Of a DNA stretch of 64,000 bases, positions 49,578 to 57,975 are shown in pieces. A program made the translations under genes and the position numbers. The notes under the pieces are model-generated. The model did not search any database and was not told the DNA's origin. It saw nothing but the letters and a program-made list of their open reading frames with translations. The stretch is from Psychrobacter immobilis (lineage in GTDB: Bacteria > Pseudomonadota > Gammaproteobacteria > Pseudomonadales > Moraxellaceae). Each line of letters begins with the position of its first letter. Within the stretch, counting starts at the first letter, position 1. The stretch covers positions 1 through 64,000 of the forward strand of contig NZ_CAJGZN010000015.1 of NCBI RefSeq assembly GCF_904846235.1. The letters run 5' to 3'.

Positions 49578-50882
49578 ATGACCAACCTTCTTTTAGCTTC
49601 TACAGAAAACATCGATAACCAAAACAGCCAATACACCCCCCTAAACGACCCTGAAATAGCAAGTGTGGTCGCTCATATTAATGAAGAGCACCTCGATGAA
49701 CTGCTTGGATTCTTGAGTGCATTTACCTCATTATCTACCACCGAATTAGATCTGGTCGATGCGCAGATAACTGATATTTATGCTGAAGGTATTGCTATAC
49801 AGACTTGTCCAAAAGGCGTAGAGAATCAATCAACTGACGCTCAAAATAACTCGCTTCATAACCAGACTTTCTTTATCGCTTTTGCTGCACCTATCTCCCA
49901 GCTTGATGATTTGCAAGCCCAATATATCTTGCTAAAACAAAGAGCCGATAAAAAGCTAGGCAAAAAAACAATCAAACTGACCAAGCAAGTATTTGATGTG
50001 CAAAGTAGTTATAGAGTCAGCAAAAATATGCTGCGCCTTGAATTGAGCATGCCGTCATTAAATAGTGATACGCCATTAAATAATACCGCTCAGTTAAGTA
50101 ATGCTAAGGGCGTCACAAGCTCGACGTCAGTACCTACCAACGAAGCGGGTTACGCGTACTTGTTTGATTTAGAGCACAATGCAATGACCGATGCATTGAT
50201 GACTGACAGCACTGATGGCAATAAAGCTGGTGACCATAAAACTAATGGTAGCGATAAGGAAAACGTACGCCCTGCCCGTCCTCACTGCTATTACACTTTG
50301 AGAAAAGCATGGCAAGCTGATAATGGAATACGAGCATGGGTCGATGTTTTTTTGCATGGAGATACACCAGGTGGCAACTGGGCAGCAGCACTACAAGCAG
50401 GCGAGACCGTCGTCACAAAACGAGAGTTTCCGGAAAAAGTAGAGCACTTACGAGCCGGTCAAGCGGTACTGATTGTCGATGAGACCTCGATGCCAACGGC
50501 AGCACGACTGCTAGAGCTATGGAACAACCCTACGCCACCATTGGTCATTTGTGTAACGCAAGATGCAGGCGATCAAAGCTATTTTGATACTGTAAAAATG
50601 CGCAGTGGCCTTGGTGGCCTTGATTGCGAAACTGAAAGCCGCAAGGATGATCATTTTACCGTACTGCCCATAGTAACCAATCAGGTTAACTCAGGGGCAG
50701 AGTTAGCCACGCTAATTGACAGTGAATTGGGCGATTATTTGACTGACAATCCTTTAGAGATTGATAAAGTTTGGGGAGCACTAGAAGCAAATACTGCCAA
50801 AGCATTGCGCCCATTACTGAAAGACCGACTTGGACTAAGTCGTACCGATGTCGTGGTAAAGGTCTACTGGCGTCACGATTAG
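49578..50882 (+). CDS. Siderophore-interacting protein (ViuB-type ferric reductase) with extra N-terminal domain
   Basis: About 434 residues from ATG 49578. I prefer this start because the upstream ATG at 49500 lies inside the Fur-like palindrome. An N-terminal DUF2470-like module (VVAHINEEHLDELLGFLSAF, residues 30-49) precedes the reductase. The FAD-binding motif is HCYYTLR (236-242), then VDVFLHGDTPGGNWAA (about 255-270), VLIVDETSMPTAARLLEL (substrate/cofactor side) and the C-terminal ALRPLLKDRLGLSR...VKVYWRHD motif. A Ser/Thr/Asn-rich linker (about 160-230) is inserted before the FAD motif. It probably reduces Fe(III) in imported siderophore to release iron. Confidence 0.82.
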   Translation: MTNLLLASTENIDNQNSQYTPLNDPEIASVVAHINEEHLDELLGFLSAFTSLSTTELDLVDAQITDIYAEGIAIQTCPKGVENQSTDAQNNSLHNQTFFIAFAAPISQLDDLQAQYILLKQRADKKLGKKTIKLTKQVFDVQSSYRVSKNMLRLELSMPSLNSDTPLNNTAQLSNAKGVTSSTSVPTNEAGYAYLFDLEHNAMTDALMTDSTDGNKAGDHKTNGSDKENVRPARPHCYYTLRKAWQADNGIRAWVDVFLHGDTPGGNWAAALQAGETVVTKREFPEKVEHLRAGQAVLIVDETSMPTAARLLELWNNPTPPLVICVTQDAGDQSYFDTVKMRSGLGGLDCETESRKDDHFTVLPIVTNQVNSGAELATLIDSELGDYLTDNPLEIDKVWGALEANTAKALRPLLKDRLGLSRTDVVVKVYWRHD

Positions 50883-50937
50883 TTTAGCCTTATAAAATGA
50901 AACTCAAAACCTACCCTTATCAAAACTTATCCTATAT

Positions 50938-50966
50938 ATAGTGGATGCTACTGACGCATCCACTAT
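50938..50966. terminator. Perfect stem-loop after the siderophore-interacting protein gene
   Basis: ATAGTGGATGC-TACTGAC-GCATCCACTAT is a perfect 11-bp stem. It has no strong T-run, so termination is probable rather than certain. Confidence 0.55.
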
Positions 50967-51160
50967 TAATGTTTGCAGCAACGAATGCATGTAGGGTATA
51001 GTTTTCATTTTGAACGTTTAATCAATATAAACTATAGGCAGATAGCCTTATCGCTAGGATTACCAGTGATAGTCGAGTAGCACTAAGAGACCCACCTTTA
51101 ATAGATTGTCTAACACCAGTGCCAGAATGCACTGTTATTTTTCTAAACCAAGGATGATAT

Positions 51161-52078
51161 ATGAAAAAACTCAGGACGCCTGATTCGTATTTTGCTAACT
51201 TGCAAGATTACGATTTTGAACCGAATTATTTGATGGTCGATGATACAGAGGGTGGCGAGCTGCGCGTACACTACCTTGATGAAGGCCCAAGCGATGCCGA
51301 CCCTATCTTGTTATTACATGGCGAACCTTCTTGGGCGTATCTGTATCGTAAAGTCATTCCAATACTAACAGCAGCAGGACACCGCGTTATCGCGCCAGAC
51401 CTTCCTGGTTTTGGACGTTCAGACAAACCTGCATCGCGTACTGATTACACTTATCAGCGCCATGTCGATTGGATGCAATCGGTACTTGATCAATTAGATT
51501 TAAAAAATATCACACTGTTTTGTCAAGATTGGGGCGGTTTAATCGGCCTACGCTTAGTAGCAGCGCATCCTGATAAATTCGATCGCGTCGCAGCAGGCAA
51601 CACGATGCTACCGACTGGAGATCATGATCCTGGCGAAGGTTTTCGCAAGTGGCAGAAGTTCTCTCAGGAGACGCCGCAGTTCAATGTAGCAGGCACCATC
51701 AAAAGCGGCACCACAACGACATTGTCTCAAGCCGTACTGGATGCTTACGATGCACCCTTCCCTGATGAGTCCTATAAAGAAGGTGCTAGACAGTTTCCTA
51801 TCCTAGTGCCCACGACACCAGATGATCCTGCTTCAGAAAACAACCGTGCAGCTTGGGTCGTGCTAAGCAAATGGAGCAAGCCATTTATTACACTGTTTAG
51901 TGATTCCGACCCTGTAACTGGGGGCGGCGATCGCATCATGCAAAAGCTAATTCCTGGTACCAAAGGCCAAAATCATACGACTATCACTAACGGTGGTCAT
52001 TTCCTACAAGAAGACCAAGGTGAAACGCTGGCTGAGCTTCTACTGAAATTCATCAATGACAATCCGAAAGCACAGTAA
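51161..52078 (+). CDS. Haloalkane dehalogenase (alpha/beta hydrolase, HLD-I type)
   Basis: 305 residues. Hydrolyses carbon-halogen bonds of haloalkanes to alcohol and halide. Nucleophile Asp123 in FCQDWGG with halide-binding Trp124, second halide-binding Trp candidate Trp164 (FRKWQKF), catalytic acid Asp250 (FSDSDPVTG) and base His280 (GGHFLQED). HGEPSWAYLYRKVIPIL near residue 53 and APDLPGFGRSDKP near 78 are oxyanion and strand motifs. No signal peptide. AAGGATGATAT precedes the start. It fits the nearby electrophile-handling genes, but the natural substrate is unknown. Confidence 0.9.
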   Translation: MKKLRTPDSYFANLQDYDFEPNYLMVDDTEGGELRVHYLDEGPSDADPILLLHGEPSWAYLYRKVIPILTAAGHRVIAPDLPGFGRSDKPASRTDYTYQRHVDWMQSVLDQLDLKNITLFCQDWGGLIGLRLVAAHPDKFDRVAAGNTMLPTGDHDPGEGFRKWQKFSQETPQFNVAGTIKSGTTTTLSQAVLDAYDAPFPDESYKEGARQFPILVPTTPDDPASENNRAAWVVLSKWSKPFITLFSDSDPVTGGGDRIMQKLIPGTKGQNHTTITNGGHFLQEDQGETLAELLLKFINDNPKAQ

Positions 52079-52086
52079 TAGATAAC

Positions 52087-52127
52087 AAAAACCCTGATTG
52101 CTAATGTACTAGCAATCAGGGTTTTTA
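52087..52127 (+). terminator. Intrinsic terminator after the haloalkane dehalogenase gene
   Basis: The stem AACCCTGATTGCTA...TAGCAATCAGGGTT is followed by TTT. It also faces the convergent tetR gene. Confidence 0.85.
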
Positions 52128-52193
52128 GTAATACTATGATGATTGGTCAACGACAAAATATACGAGCTGTCATAATCAGATTATACAACTTTG

Positions 52194-52778
52194 CTATACG
52201 ATATTTTTAAAAATATCATCGATATATTTTTCTACTGCATCATTGTCGTTAGTGACTTGCGCATAAGTCCTGAGACCTATAATTTGAATTTGGAAATAAC
52301 GCGCCAGCTCAACGGGATCTTTTTCTGCGCTAATCTCACCGCTATCAATGGCTTGTCCAAAGAGCACAGCAAACGATGCCTCTATACCTTCTAAGATATT
52401 CGTTGCATGTGCGAGTAAATCTGGACTATCATTTTGAGTAAGCTCAGCGACTGTCTTGACGATCATGCACATACCGCTAGGCGCAGTAGCACTATTACAG
52501 ACAATCACCGTATGGATAAAATGTTTTAAGCCATCTAGCACTGTGTCTTTTTGCTCAATACAGTCGGCCAATCTCTTGGCACCATCTGCAGCATAGCGAT
52601 TCAGTGACTCTGTAAATAGTTTATCTTTACTACCGAAAGCTGCATAAATACTACCTGGATGCATATTCACCACATCTTGCAAATTGCGCATTGATGTCGC
52701 GTGATAGCCTTTTTCCCAATAGAGGTTTTTTGCTTTTTCGATCACATCCTCACGATTGAACTTTATCGGAGCACTCAT
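52194..52778 (-). CDS. TetR-family transcriptional repressor
   Basis: 194 residues from ATG 52778, with AAGGTG eight bases upstream; a GTG three codons earlier overlaps that site. The N-terminal helix-turn-helix reads KAKNLYWEKGYHATSMRNLQ, then VNMHPGSIYAAFGSKDKLFTE. The C-terminal ligand domain has several Cys (VIVCNSATAPSGMCMIVKT) and no family-specific motif that I can name. An IS200/IS605-type element ends only about 20 bases upstream of the start. It may be the regulator of the palindromes at 55311-55417 and 62992-63075, but the operator is unknown. Confidence 0.82.
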   Translation of the reverse strand: MSAPIKFNREDVIEKAKNLYWEKGYHATSMRNLQDVVNMHPGSIYAAFGSKDKLFTESLNRYAADGAKRLADCIEQKDTVLDGLKHFIHTVIVCNSATAPSGMCMIVKTVAELTQNDSPDLLAHATNILEGIEASFAVLFGQAIDSGEISAEKDPVELARYFQIQIIGLRTYAQVTNDNDAVEKYIDDIFKNIV

Positions 52779-52800
52779 AATTTTCACCTTAATAACTTTG

Positions 52801-52960
52801 CCATGAACTATCCACTACCTTGCTTATAGGTAGAGGTTTCTTAGGTAACGCTCTTACTTAATACGCTATTCTGTATCAGCGGTTAAGCGAATTTACTAAG
52901 CTAACCCTATCGCACCGACAGTTTTTGATTGTTTAACCAATATCAATCCTTGATTTAAGA
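52801..52960 (-). ncRNA. Candidate omega RNA (reRNA) at the tnpB 3' end
   Basis: In this family the guide RNA is encoded by the end of tnpB and the right-end hairpin. The stem at 52812-52836 is followed on the minus strand by the flank that would act as guide, starting near 52800, i.e. the leader of tetR. Position inferred from family knowledge; the RNA was not detected directly. Confidence 0.4.
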
Positions 52961-54050
52961 TATTGATGCTGGCATTGATGTCTCGATCATGGGTCTGTAG
53001 ACACCTTGGGCAGTCCCATAATCTATCGCTGAGTTTAAGGTCATCTTTGCCAAGGACATAATCACAGCCTGAGCATGTTTTAGATGACGGATACCATTGG
53101 TCTATTCTCACAAGCGCTTTGTCATACCATTCTGCTTTATAAGCAAGCATAATTGTAAAGACTGACCATGAACTATCGTTAATAGCTTTGGCAAGCTTTC
53201 TGTTTTTAACCATCCCTTTAATGTTCAAGTCCTCTATAGCAATGACATCGTGGTTTTTGATGATATTGAATGAGAGTTTATGTAGAAAATCAAGACGCTG
53301 GTTGGTTATTTTTTCGTAAATCTTCGCGACTTTAGCTTTTTGCTTTTGATAATTACGACTGTCTGACAGCTTACGCTGCTGAGCTTTAGCAACCTCTCTA
53401 CGTTTGGCTAAAATCTTTTGCTCACGCGCAAGCTTGTCTTTCAGCTTCGATAGAAACCTAGGATTAGCAACTTTAGTACTGTCTGATAAGACAATAAAGT
53501 TGGTCAATCCTAAATCAATGCCTATATTAGAATAAGTCTTTGGTAGCGGCTCCACTACTGTTTCAACCAATAGGCTGACAAAGTACTTACCAGATGGGGT
53601 TGCGCTGATAGTGGCACTTTTAATAAGCCCATTAATGCGGCGATGTATTTTTGCTTTGATATGACCAATTTTAGGGAGTTTGACACTGTTATATGTGAGT
53701 GCAACCGTCCCTTTTTGGTTATTAGTGGTGTAGCTGTCTTTGATACCTTTTTTCTTGAATTTAGGGAAGCCTGTGCCTTGTTCGAAAAACTTTTTATAGG
53801 CGCTGCGAAGGTTCTGCTGCACGTTAGCTAACGCTAAGCTATCTACTTCTTTGAGCCATTCAAACTCTTTTTTATACTGAGCAGGGGTGTTGCTTAGAAT
53901 CGTTTTATTTGCTTTATAATGATTAACCTTATCAGATAACATCTTATTCCAAATAAAGCGGGTGCATCCAAATGATTTAGCAAAGAATACTTGCTGTTCG
54001 TCATTTGGATATAATCTCACTTTATAAGCTTTTAAGATTTGTTTGGGCAT
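52896..54050 (-). CDS. tnpB: TnpB RNA-guided endonuclease (OrfB of IS200/IS605)
   Basis: 384 residues from the internal ATG at 54050; the longest frame starts at 54065. N-terminal KAYKVRLYPNDEQQVFFAKS and FIWNKML are family starts. RuvC-like motifs: NIGIDLGLTNFIVLSD (Asp), VIAIEDLNIKGM (Glu) and THDRDINASINI (Asp). A zinc-binding region has CSGCDYVLG and CPRC. All catalytic residues look intact, so it may be an active nuclease that cuts DNA complementary to its guide RNA. The frame is uninterrupted. Confidence 0.92.
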   Translation of the reverse strand: MPKQILKAYKVRLYPNDEQQVFFAKSFGCTRFIWNKMLSDKVNHYKANKTILSNTPAQYKKEFEWLKEVDSLALANVQQNLRSAYKKFFEQGTGFPKFKKKGIKDSYTTNNQKGTVALTYNSVKLPKIGHIKAKIHRRINGLIKSATISATPSGKYFVSLLVETVVEPLPKTYSNIGIDLGLTNFIVLSDSTKVANPRFLSKLKDKLAREQKILAKRREVAKAQQRKLSDSRNYQKQKAKVAKIYEKITNQRLDFLHKLSFNIIKNHDVIAIEDLNIKGMVKNRKLAKAINDSSWSVFTIMLAYKAEWYDKALVRIDQWYPSSKTCSGCDYVLGKDDLKLSDRLWDCPRCLQTHDRDINASINILNQGLILVKQSKTVGAIGLA

Positions 54051-54236
54051 AAGGTATGATAACATCCTAAGCTATACTAAAAAATAATGATATACTCATC
54101 CCTCTACTTTAAAGGTAGAGGAATTCTGCACATAGTCATTAAAATCTATTTTAAGGCAAAGTTTGTAGAATCAACCTTAGTTACTGTTTTTAAACACTTT
54201 TTATATTATAAAACTTCTTGAGTCTCTTTGCTATGA

Positions 54237-54917
54237 TTAACTGTTTTTATCAAAGTTCTGCGGATAAAGCGCGCGTGCAGCAACATCGTCAAACTCAGTT
54301 TTGAAATCAATACCTTTAGGAATGTCACGGGCTTTTTGTACCGCTGGACGAGCATTAATGCTATCAAACCAGCGCTTTAGATTTGGATAATTATCCAAGC
54401 CGCCTTCGCCTAGCACGACAGTCGCCTTATCAATCCAGCCCCAAGTAGAAATATCAGCGATTGAGTAGCTATCACCAACCATATATTCACGGCCTTCTAG
54501 ATGCATATCTAGCACTTCATAATGACGCTCGGCCTCACGAAGGTAGCGATTAATCGCATATGGGATTTTCTCTGGTGCTTTATGTCTAAAGTGAACAGAC
54601 TGACCAGAAAAAGGGCCCAATCCAGATGCCACAAACATTAGCCATGACAGCATCTCGCTACGATCTTCTGGTTGTCCTGCCAGCTTGCCTGTTTTTTCAG
54701 AAAGATACATCAAGATAGCTGTAGAATCAAATACGCGTTTACCATCATCTTCTAGGGCAGGCGTTTTGCCGTTTGGGTTGATAGCACGGTACTCAGCTGT
54801 ATGCTGCTCACCTTTTAGCGTATCTACTGCTACAAGCTCATAAGGCAGACCAGTTTCTTCAAGAAACAATGCTACTTTCATTGGGTTTGGCGTTTGATGG
54901 AAATAAAATTTAAGCAT
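54237..54917 (-). CDS. Glutathione S-transferase
   Basis: 226 residues. MLKFYFHQTPNPMKVALFLE is the thioredoxin-like N-terminus (Thr/Asn at the catalytic position), NPNGKTPALEDDGKRVFDSTAIL contains the cis-Pro and the GSH-binding Ser, and the C-terminal helical domain has IADISTWGWIDK (typical of the Nu/theta and YghU-like groups). It lies directly behind the tnpB element in the same direction. An AGAC-N4-GTCT palindrome resembling the NemR boxes lies 20-35 bases upstream. Likely in electrophile or peroxide detoxification. Confidence 0.86.
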   Translation of the reverse strand: MLKFYFHQTPNPMKVALFLEETGLPYELVAVDTLKGEQHTAEYRAINPNGKTPALEDDGKRVFDSTAILMYLSEKTGKLAGQPEDRSEMLSWLMFVASGLGPFSGQSVHFRHKAPEKIPYAINRYLREAERHYEVLDMHLEGREYMVGDSYSIADISTWGWIDKATVVLGEGGLDNYPNLKRWFDSINARPAVQKARDIPKGIDFKTEFDDVAARALYPQNFDKNS

Positions 54918-54935
54918 AACTTTATCCTATTATAT

Positions 54936-54950
54936 GAAGACAGTCGTCTA
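54936..54950. promoter_or_regulatory. NemR-like operator candidate upstream of the GST gene
   Basis: On the minus strand it reads TAGACGACTGTCTTC. The first ten bases match the operator at 11584 and 12600, which continues GTCTA after one extra G; the arms AGAC/GTCT are kept with a spacer one base shorter. It sits directly before the GST start. Confidence 0.5.
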
Positions 54951-55054
54951 ATGACTACAAAAGCTGACAACTATAAAAATTGTAATGAGATAACAAAAAC
55001 AAGCATCTGATTTGAAGCACATTTTTATTGTCTGACATACACTATAAACACAAC

Positions 55055-55068
55055 TGAACGGTCGTTCA
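55055..55068. promoter_or_regulatory. TetR-type palindrome TGAACG-GT-CGTTCA
   Basis: A perfect 6-2-6 palindrome, 138 bases upstream of the GST start and between it and the divergent CMD gene. The regulator is unknown; it differs from the TTGARYRRYYRYTCAA boxes next to it. Confidence 0.55.
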
Positions 55069-55310
55069 AGTAATGTTATATATTGATATAATAAGCATCA
55101 TATCAATACTATTTTCTCTACATGCAATGGATGAAGTCGATCAGCTCCATTTCGATAAGTCTTGTTCGTACTACAGAGCCACTAAAGTTAAAAAATATTT
55201 TTATCGTTGTTTTTTCTTACTACTTACACAGTGTTACCTTCTTAAGATATTGATATTAATAGAGTAGTATGAATTAAGCAGAGTAATGTAATTTAGCCAT
55301 TACAATTTAC

Positions 55311-55326
55311 TTGAACGATTACTCAA
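55311..55326. promoter_or_regulatory. 16-bp palindrome, copy 1 (TTGAACGATTACTCAA)
   Basis: It fits the consensus TTGARYRRYYRYTCAA shared by five sites in the window and lies 201 bases before the start of the CMD gene. Confidence 0.65.
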
Positions 55327-55333
55327 ATAATTA

Positions 55334-55349
55334 TTGAGCGACTGCTCAA
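55334..55349. promoter_or_regulatory. 16-bp palindrome, copy 2 (TTGAGCGACTGCTCAA)
   Basis: Extended by one base on each side to ATTGAGCGACTGCTCAAT, a 7-4-7 palindrome. It starts 23 bases after copy 1. Confidence 0.68.
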
Positions 55350-55401
55350 TATCATTTATAGTAGTCTCTATTGGCTCGCTTGCTAAGCAAAGTTGCTAAT
55401 T

Positions 55402-55417
55402 TTGAGTAACTACTCAA
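55402..55417. promoter_or_regulatory. 16-bp palindrome, copy 3 (TTGAGTAACTACTCAA)
   Basis: Same consensus, 110 bases before the CMD start. The spacer 54918-55511 (594 bases) also holds the TGAACG palindrome and the NemR-like box; a small frame at 55073 has no ribosome-binding site and is not called. Confidence 0.68.
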
Positions 55418-55511
55418 GCCAATAATTAAATGTAAATCAGCGACTGCTTTGAAGCGGGCATGAAAACTCTAAAACACACTAAATCTTAAACCTATTATCA
55501 GGAATTATATT

Positions 55512-56066
55512 ATGACCGAATTTACTCTACACGATAAAGACACAGCCCTAGCAGAAAGCAAAGACTTACTTGATTCTTCTATCAAAGCATTTGGTATGGT
55601 ACCTAACCTACACGCTGTGATGGCTGAAGCGCCTGGTTTGCTTGAAGGCTATCAACAGCTACATCAACTGTTTTTAGACAGTAGCTTTGATGATGAAGAG
55701 ACCACTGTTGTATGGCAAACTATCAACGTTGAGCATGCTTGCCATTACTGTGTGCCTGCGCATACTGGTATTGCTAAGAGCATGAAAGTAGATGACGCTA
55801 TCACTGATGCATTACGTGATGAAACGCCACTACCAACTGAAAAATTGGAAGCATTGCGTACCTTCACACTATCTGTAGTCCGTAATCGTGGTAACGTTGA
55901 TGACAGCGCGGTTCAAGCGTTTTTAGATGCAGGTTACACTAAGCGTCAGATTCTTGAAGTTATCCTTGGTGCTGCTCAAAAAGTAATGAGCAACTACACG
56001 AACCACATAGCTAACACACCAGTCGACAAACCATTCCAGAAGTTTGAATGGCATAAAGCTGACTAA
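55512..56066 (+). CDS. Carboxymuconolactone decarboxylase/AhpD-like family protein
   Basis: 184 residues, all-helical CMD fold. VEHACHYCVPAH carries the CxxC redox pair and nearby His of AhpD-type peroxidase partners, and ILEVILGAAQKVMSNYTNHI is the second signature. AhpD-like proteins pass electrons to peroxiredoxins; others are of unknown substrate. A peroxiredoxin-like protein, a DsbA-like protein and a GST follow on the same strand. Three repeated palindromes lie upstream, so this is probably the first gene of a regulated operon. Confidence 0.82.
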   Translation: MTEFTLHDKDTALAESKDLLDSSIKAFGMVPNLHAVMAEAPGLLEGYQQLHQLFLDSSFDDEETTVVWQTINVEHACHYCVPAHTGIAKSMKVDDAITDALRDETPLPTEKLEALRTFTLSVVRNRGNVDDSAVQAFLDAGYTKRQILEVILGAAQKVMSNYTNHIANTPVDKPFQKFEWHKAD

Positions 56067-56176
56067 TACGTTTTTCAGCTAACGCTGACACAGTCTATTT
56101 GATGTTTTCATGCTGTTGTTCGAAACATCTTCGGGCAGCAGTTTTTCATTTTAATTCATCGCTAATGAGATATCCT

Positions 56177-56830
56177 ATGGAACAGGTAAAAAAACCCTTA
56201 CAAATAGACATCGTGTCAGACATTGTATGCCCTTGGTGCGCTATCGGTTATAGTCAATTGGCCGAGGCATTAAAACAAACCAACACGCCGCATGAGATTC
56301 ATTGGCATCCATTTGAACTAAATCCTAATACGCCGCACGAAGGACGAAACTATCGTGAGCATATTATGGAGAAGTACGGTACAACTGCTGAAGACGTTAA
56401 AGAGAGCCGAGCTAGAATGACAGCAGCAGGTGCAGAAGCTGGATTTAATTTTCAGTTTACCGATGATTTCCGTACCTACAATACTTTTAATGCGCATCAG
56501 TTGCTGCATTGGGCTGATCAGCAAGGACGTATGCACGACCTAAAACAAGCATTATTCGTTGCACACTTCGTTGATAATAAAAACGTGGCTGACAGTACCG
56601 TACTGGCAGATGTGGCAGCAGATATCGGACTGGATCGAGCTGAGGTACTTGCGGTCATCGAAGATCAACGCTTTGCCAATGTGATACGTGAAGCCGTACA
56701 GCATTCAAAGCAGCAAGGTGTTCAAAGCGTACCATCGGTTATCTTTAATGGTCGTCATCTGGTGAGCGGCGCACAAGGTGTAGAAAACTACAAAAACATC
56801 TTAAAGCAACTAGCAGACATGCCAGAATAA
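56177..56830 (+). CDS. DsbA/FrnE-family oxidoreductase
   Basis: 217 residues from ATG 56177, with GAGATATC upstream; the frame is open earlier but the conserved protein starts here (QIDIVSDIVCPWCAIGYSQL). CPWC is the redox motif of FrnE-like DsbA-fold proteins, which are cytosolic here (no signal peptide). Later segments NAHQLLHWADQQGRMHDLKQ, FVDNKNVADSTVLADVAADI and QGVQSVPSVIFNGRHLVSGA with the cis-Pro are typical. In Deinococcus FrnE is a disulfide isomerase induced by oxidative stress. It is 110 bases after the CMD gene. Confidence 0.88.
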   Translation: MEQVKKPLQIDIVSDIVCPWCAIGYSQLAEALKQTNTPHEIHWHPFELNPNTPHEGRNYREHIMEKYGTTAEDVKESRARMTAAGAEAGFNFQFTDDFRTYNTFNAHQLLHWADQQGRMHDLKQALFVAHFVDNKNVADSTVLADVAADIGLDRAEVLAVIEDQRFANVIREAVQHSKQQGVQSVPSVIFNGRHLVSGAQGVENYKNILKQLADMPE

Positions 56831-56900
56831 AAACAATAAACTGGATCTGATTTACCAATTACACCCTACTGAGCACAGTATATAAAAAGGTATCATCATT

Positions 56901-57788
56901 ATGTCAAACTCTAATCATTACGAGCCACCCAGCGTCTGGACATGGGATGCAGAAAGCGGTGGTAAGTGGGCAAGTGTCAACCGCCCTATCGCTGGCCCAA
57001 CACATGAAGCGGATCTACCTCGCGGCAAACATCCGTTACAGATCTACTCAATGGGCACCCCTAATGGCCAAAAAGTCACCATTATGGTTGAAGAGTTATT
57101 GGCATTAGGTGTGACAGACGCTGAGTACGACGCGCACCTTATTCAAATTGGTGAAGGCGGACAGTTCTCATCAGGTTTCGTTGAGCTAAATCCAAACTCA
57201 AAAATCCCTGTACTTTTGGATACAGAGACTGGTAGCCGTGTGTTTGAGAGTGGCGCCATTTTATTCTATCTTGCTGAAAAATTCGGAAAACTACTGCCTA
57301 AAGATGCAGCAGCACGCACTGAAGTCATGAATTGGCTCTTCTGGTTACAAGGCTCTGCCCCTTACTTAGGCGGCGGTTTTGGACATTTCTACTTTTATGC
57401 GCCAGAAAAGTTTGAGTACCCTATCAATCGATTCACGATGGAAGTAAAACGTCAATTAGATGTACTAGAACGTGAGCTTGCAGAAAATCGCTATCTAGGT
57501 GGCAATGAGTATACGATTGCAGATATCGCCACTTGGCCTTGGTATGGCAATCTAATACTAGGTGAAGCATACAATGCAGGAGAATTCCTACAAGTTGAGA
57601 GCTATCCAAATGTACGTCGCTGGGCAACTGAGATTTTAGAGCGTCCTGCTGTGCAACGTGGTCGCAAGGTAAACCGCACTTGGGGTGAACCTGCTGAGCA
57701 ATTACACGAACGTCATGATGCGTCAGACTTTGAGTTAAAAACTCAAGATAAACTAGATGCTCAGACAACTGAAGAATCGAAAAAATAG
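56901..57788 (+). CDS. yghU: YghU-like glutathione-dependent disulfide reductase
   Basis: 295 residues, the YghU/Ure2p-like GST group. It has the long N-terminal arm (YEPPSVWTWDAESGGKWASV NRP) and LQIYSMGTPNGQKVTIMVEE with the conserved Thr-Asn; FVELNPNSKIPVLLDTET holds the cis-Pro; NEYTIADIATWPWYGNL is a helical-domain motif. YghU binds two glutathiones and reduces disulfides rather than conjugating electrophiles. It lies 70 bases after the DsbA-like gene and is probably cotranscribed. Confidence 0.92.
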   Translation: MSNSNHYEPPSVWTWDAESGGKWASVNRPIAGPTHEADLPRGKHPLQIYSMGTPNGQKVTIMVEELLALGVTDAEYDAHLIQIGEGGQFSSGFVELNPNSKIPVLLDTETGSRVFESGAILFYLAEKFGKLLPKDAAARTEVMNWLFWLQGSAPYLGGGFGHFYFYAPEKFEYPINRFTMEVKRQLDVLERELAENRYLGGNEYTIADIATWPWYGNLILGEAYNAGEFLQVESYPNVRRWATEILERPAVQRGRKVNRTWGEPAEQLHERHDASDFELKTQDKLDAQTTEESKK

Positions 57789-57975
57789 ACGCTTTGTCTA
57801 TGATTTACTAGCCTACTTAAATAGTCTTATTGGTCTATTTTAAAGGTAATGTTAATTTTTCCTGTTACTACTTGGGACGACTGTAAACATCCAATACTTT
57901 TGCACTTAAGACTGCTACTGTAAGGCTGTTAAATACCAACTAACCATAAAAATACTATTAAAAAGGATAAGAACT

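Larger units (their letters stand above)
52801..54127 (-). mobile_element. IS200/IS605-family element carrying only tnpB
   Basis: The tnpB gene is flanked by subterminal hairpins typical of this family: CCTCTAC-TTTAAAG-GTAGAGG at 54101-54121 (left end) and the imperfect CCACTACCT...AGGTAGAGG at 52812-52836 (right end), which share GGTAGAGG. No tnpA transposase gene is present, so the copy needs one in trans. The element has no terminal inverted repeats or target duplication, as expected; the boundaries are estimates from hairpin position. Confidence 0.78.

Noticed and set aside
51010-51025. TTGAACGTTTAATCAA before the haloalkane dehalogenase gene as a sixth copy of the 16-bp palindrome
   Set aside because: Only the outer TTGA/TCAA arms are symmetrical; two inner positions break the consensus, so I do not count it.
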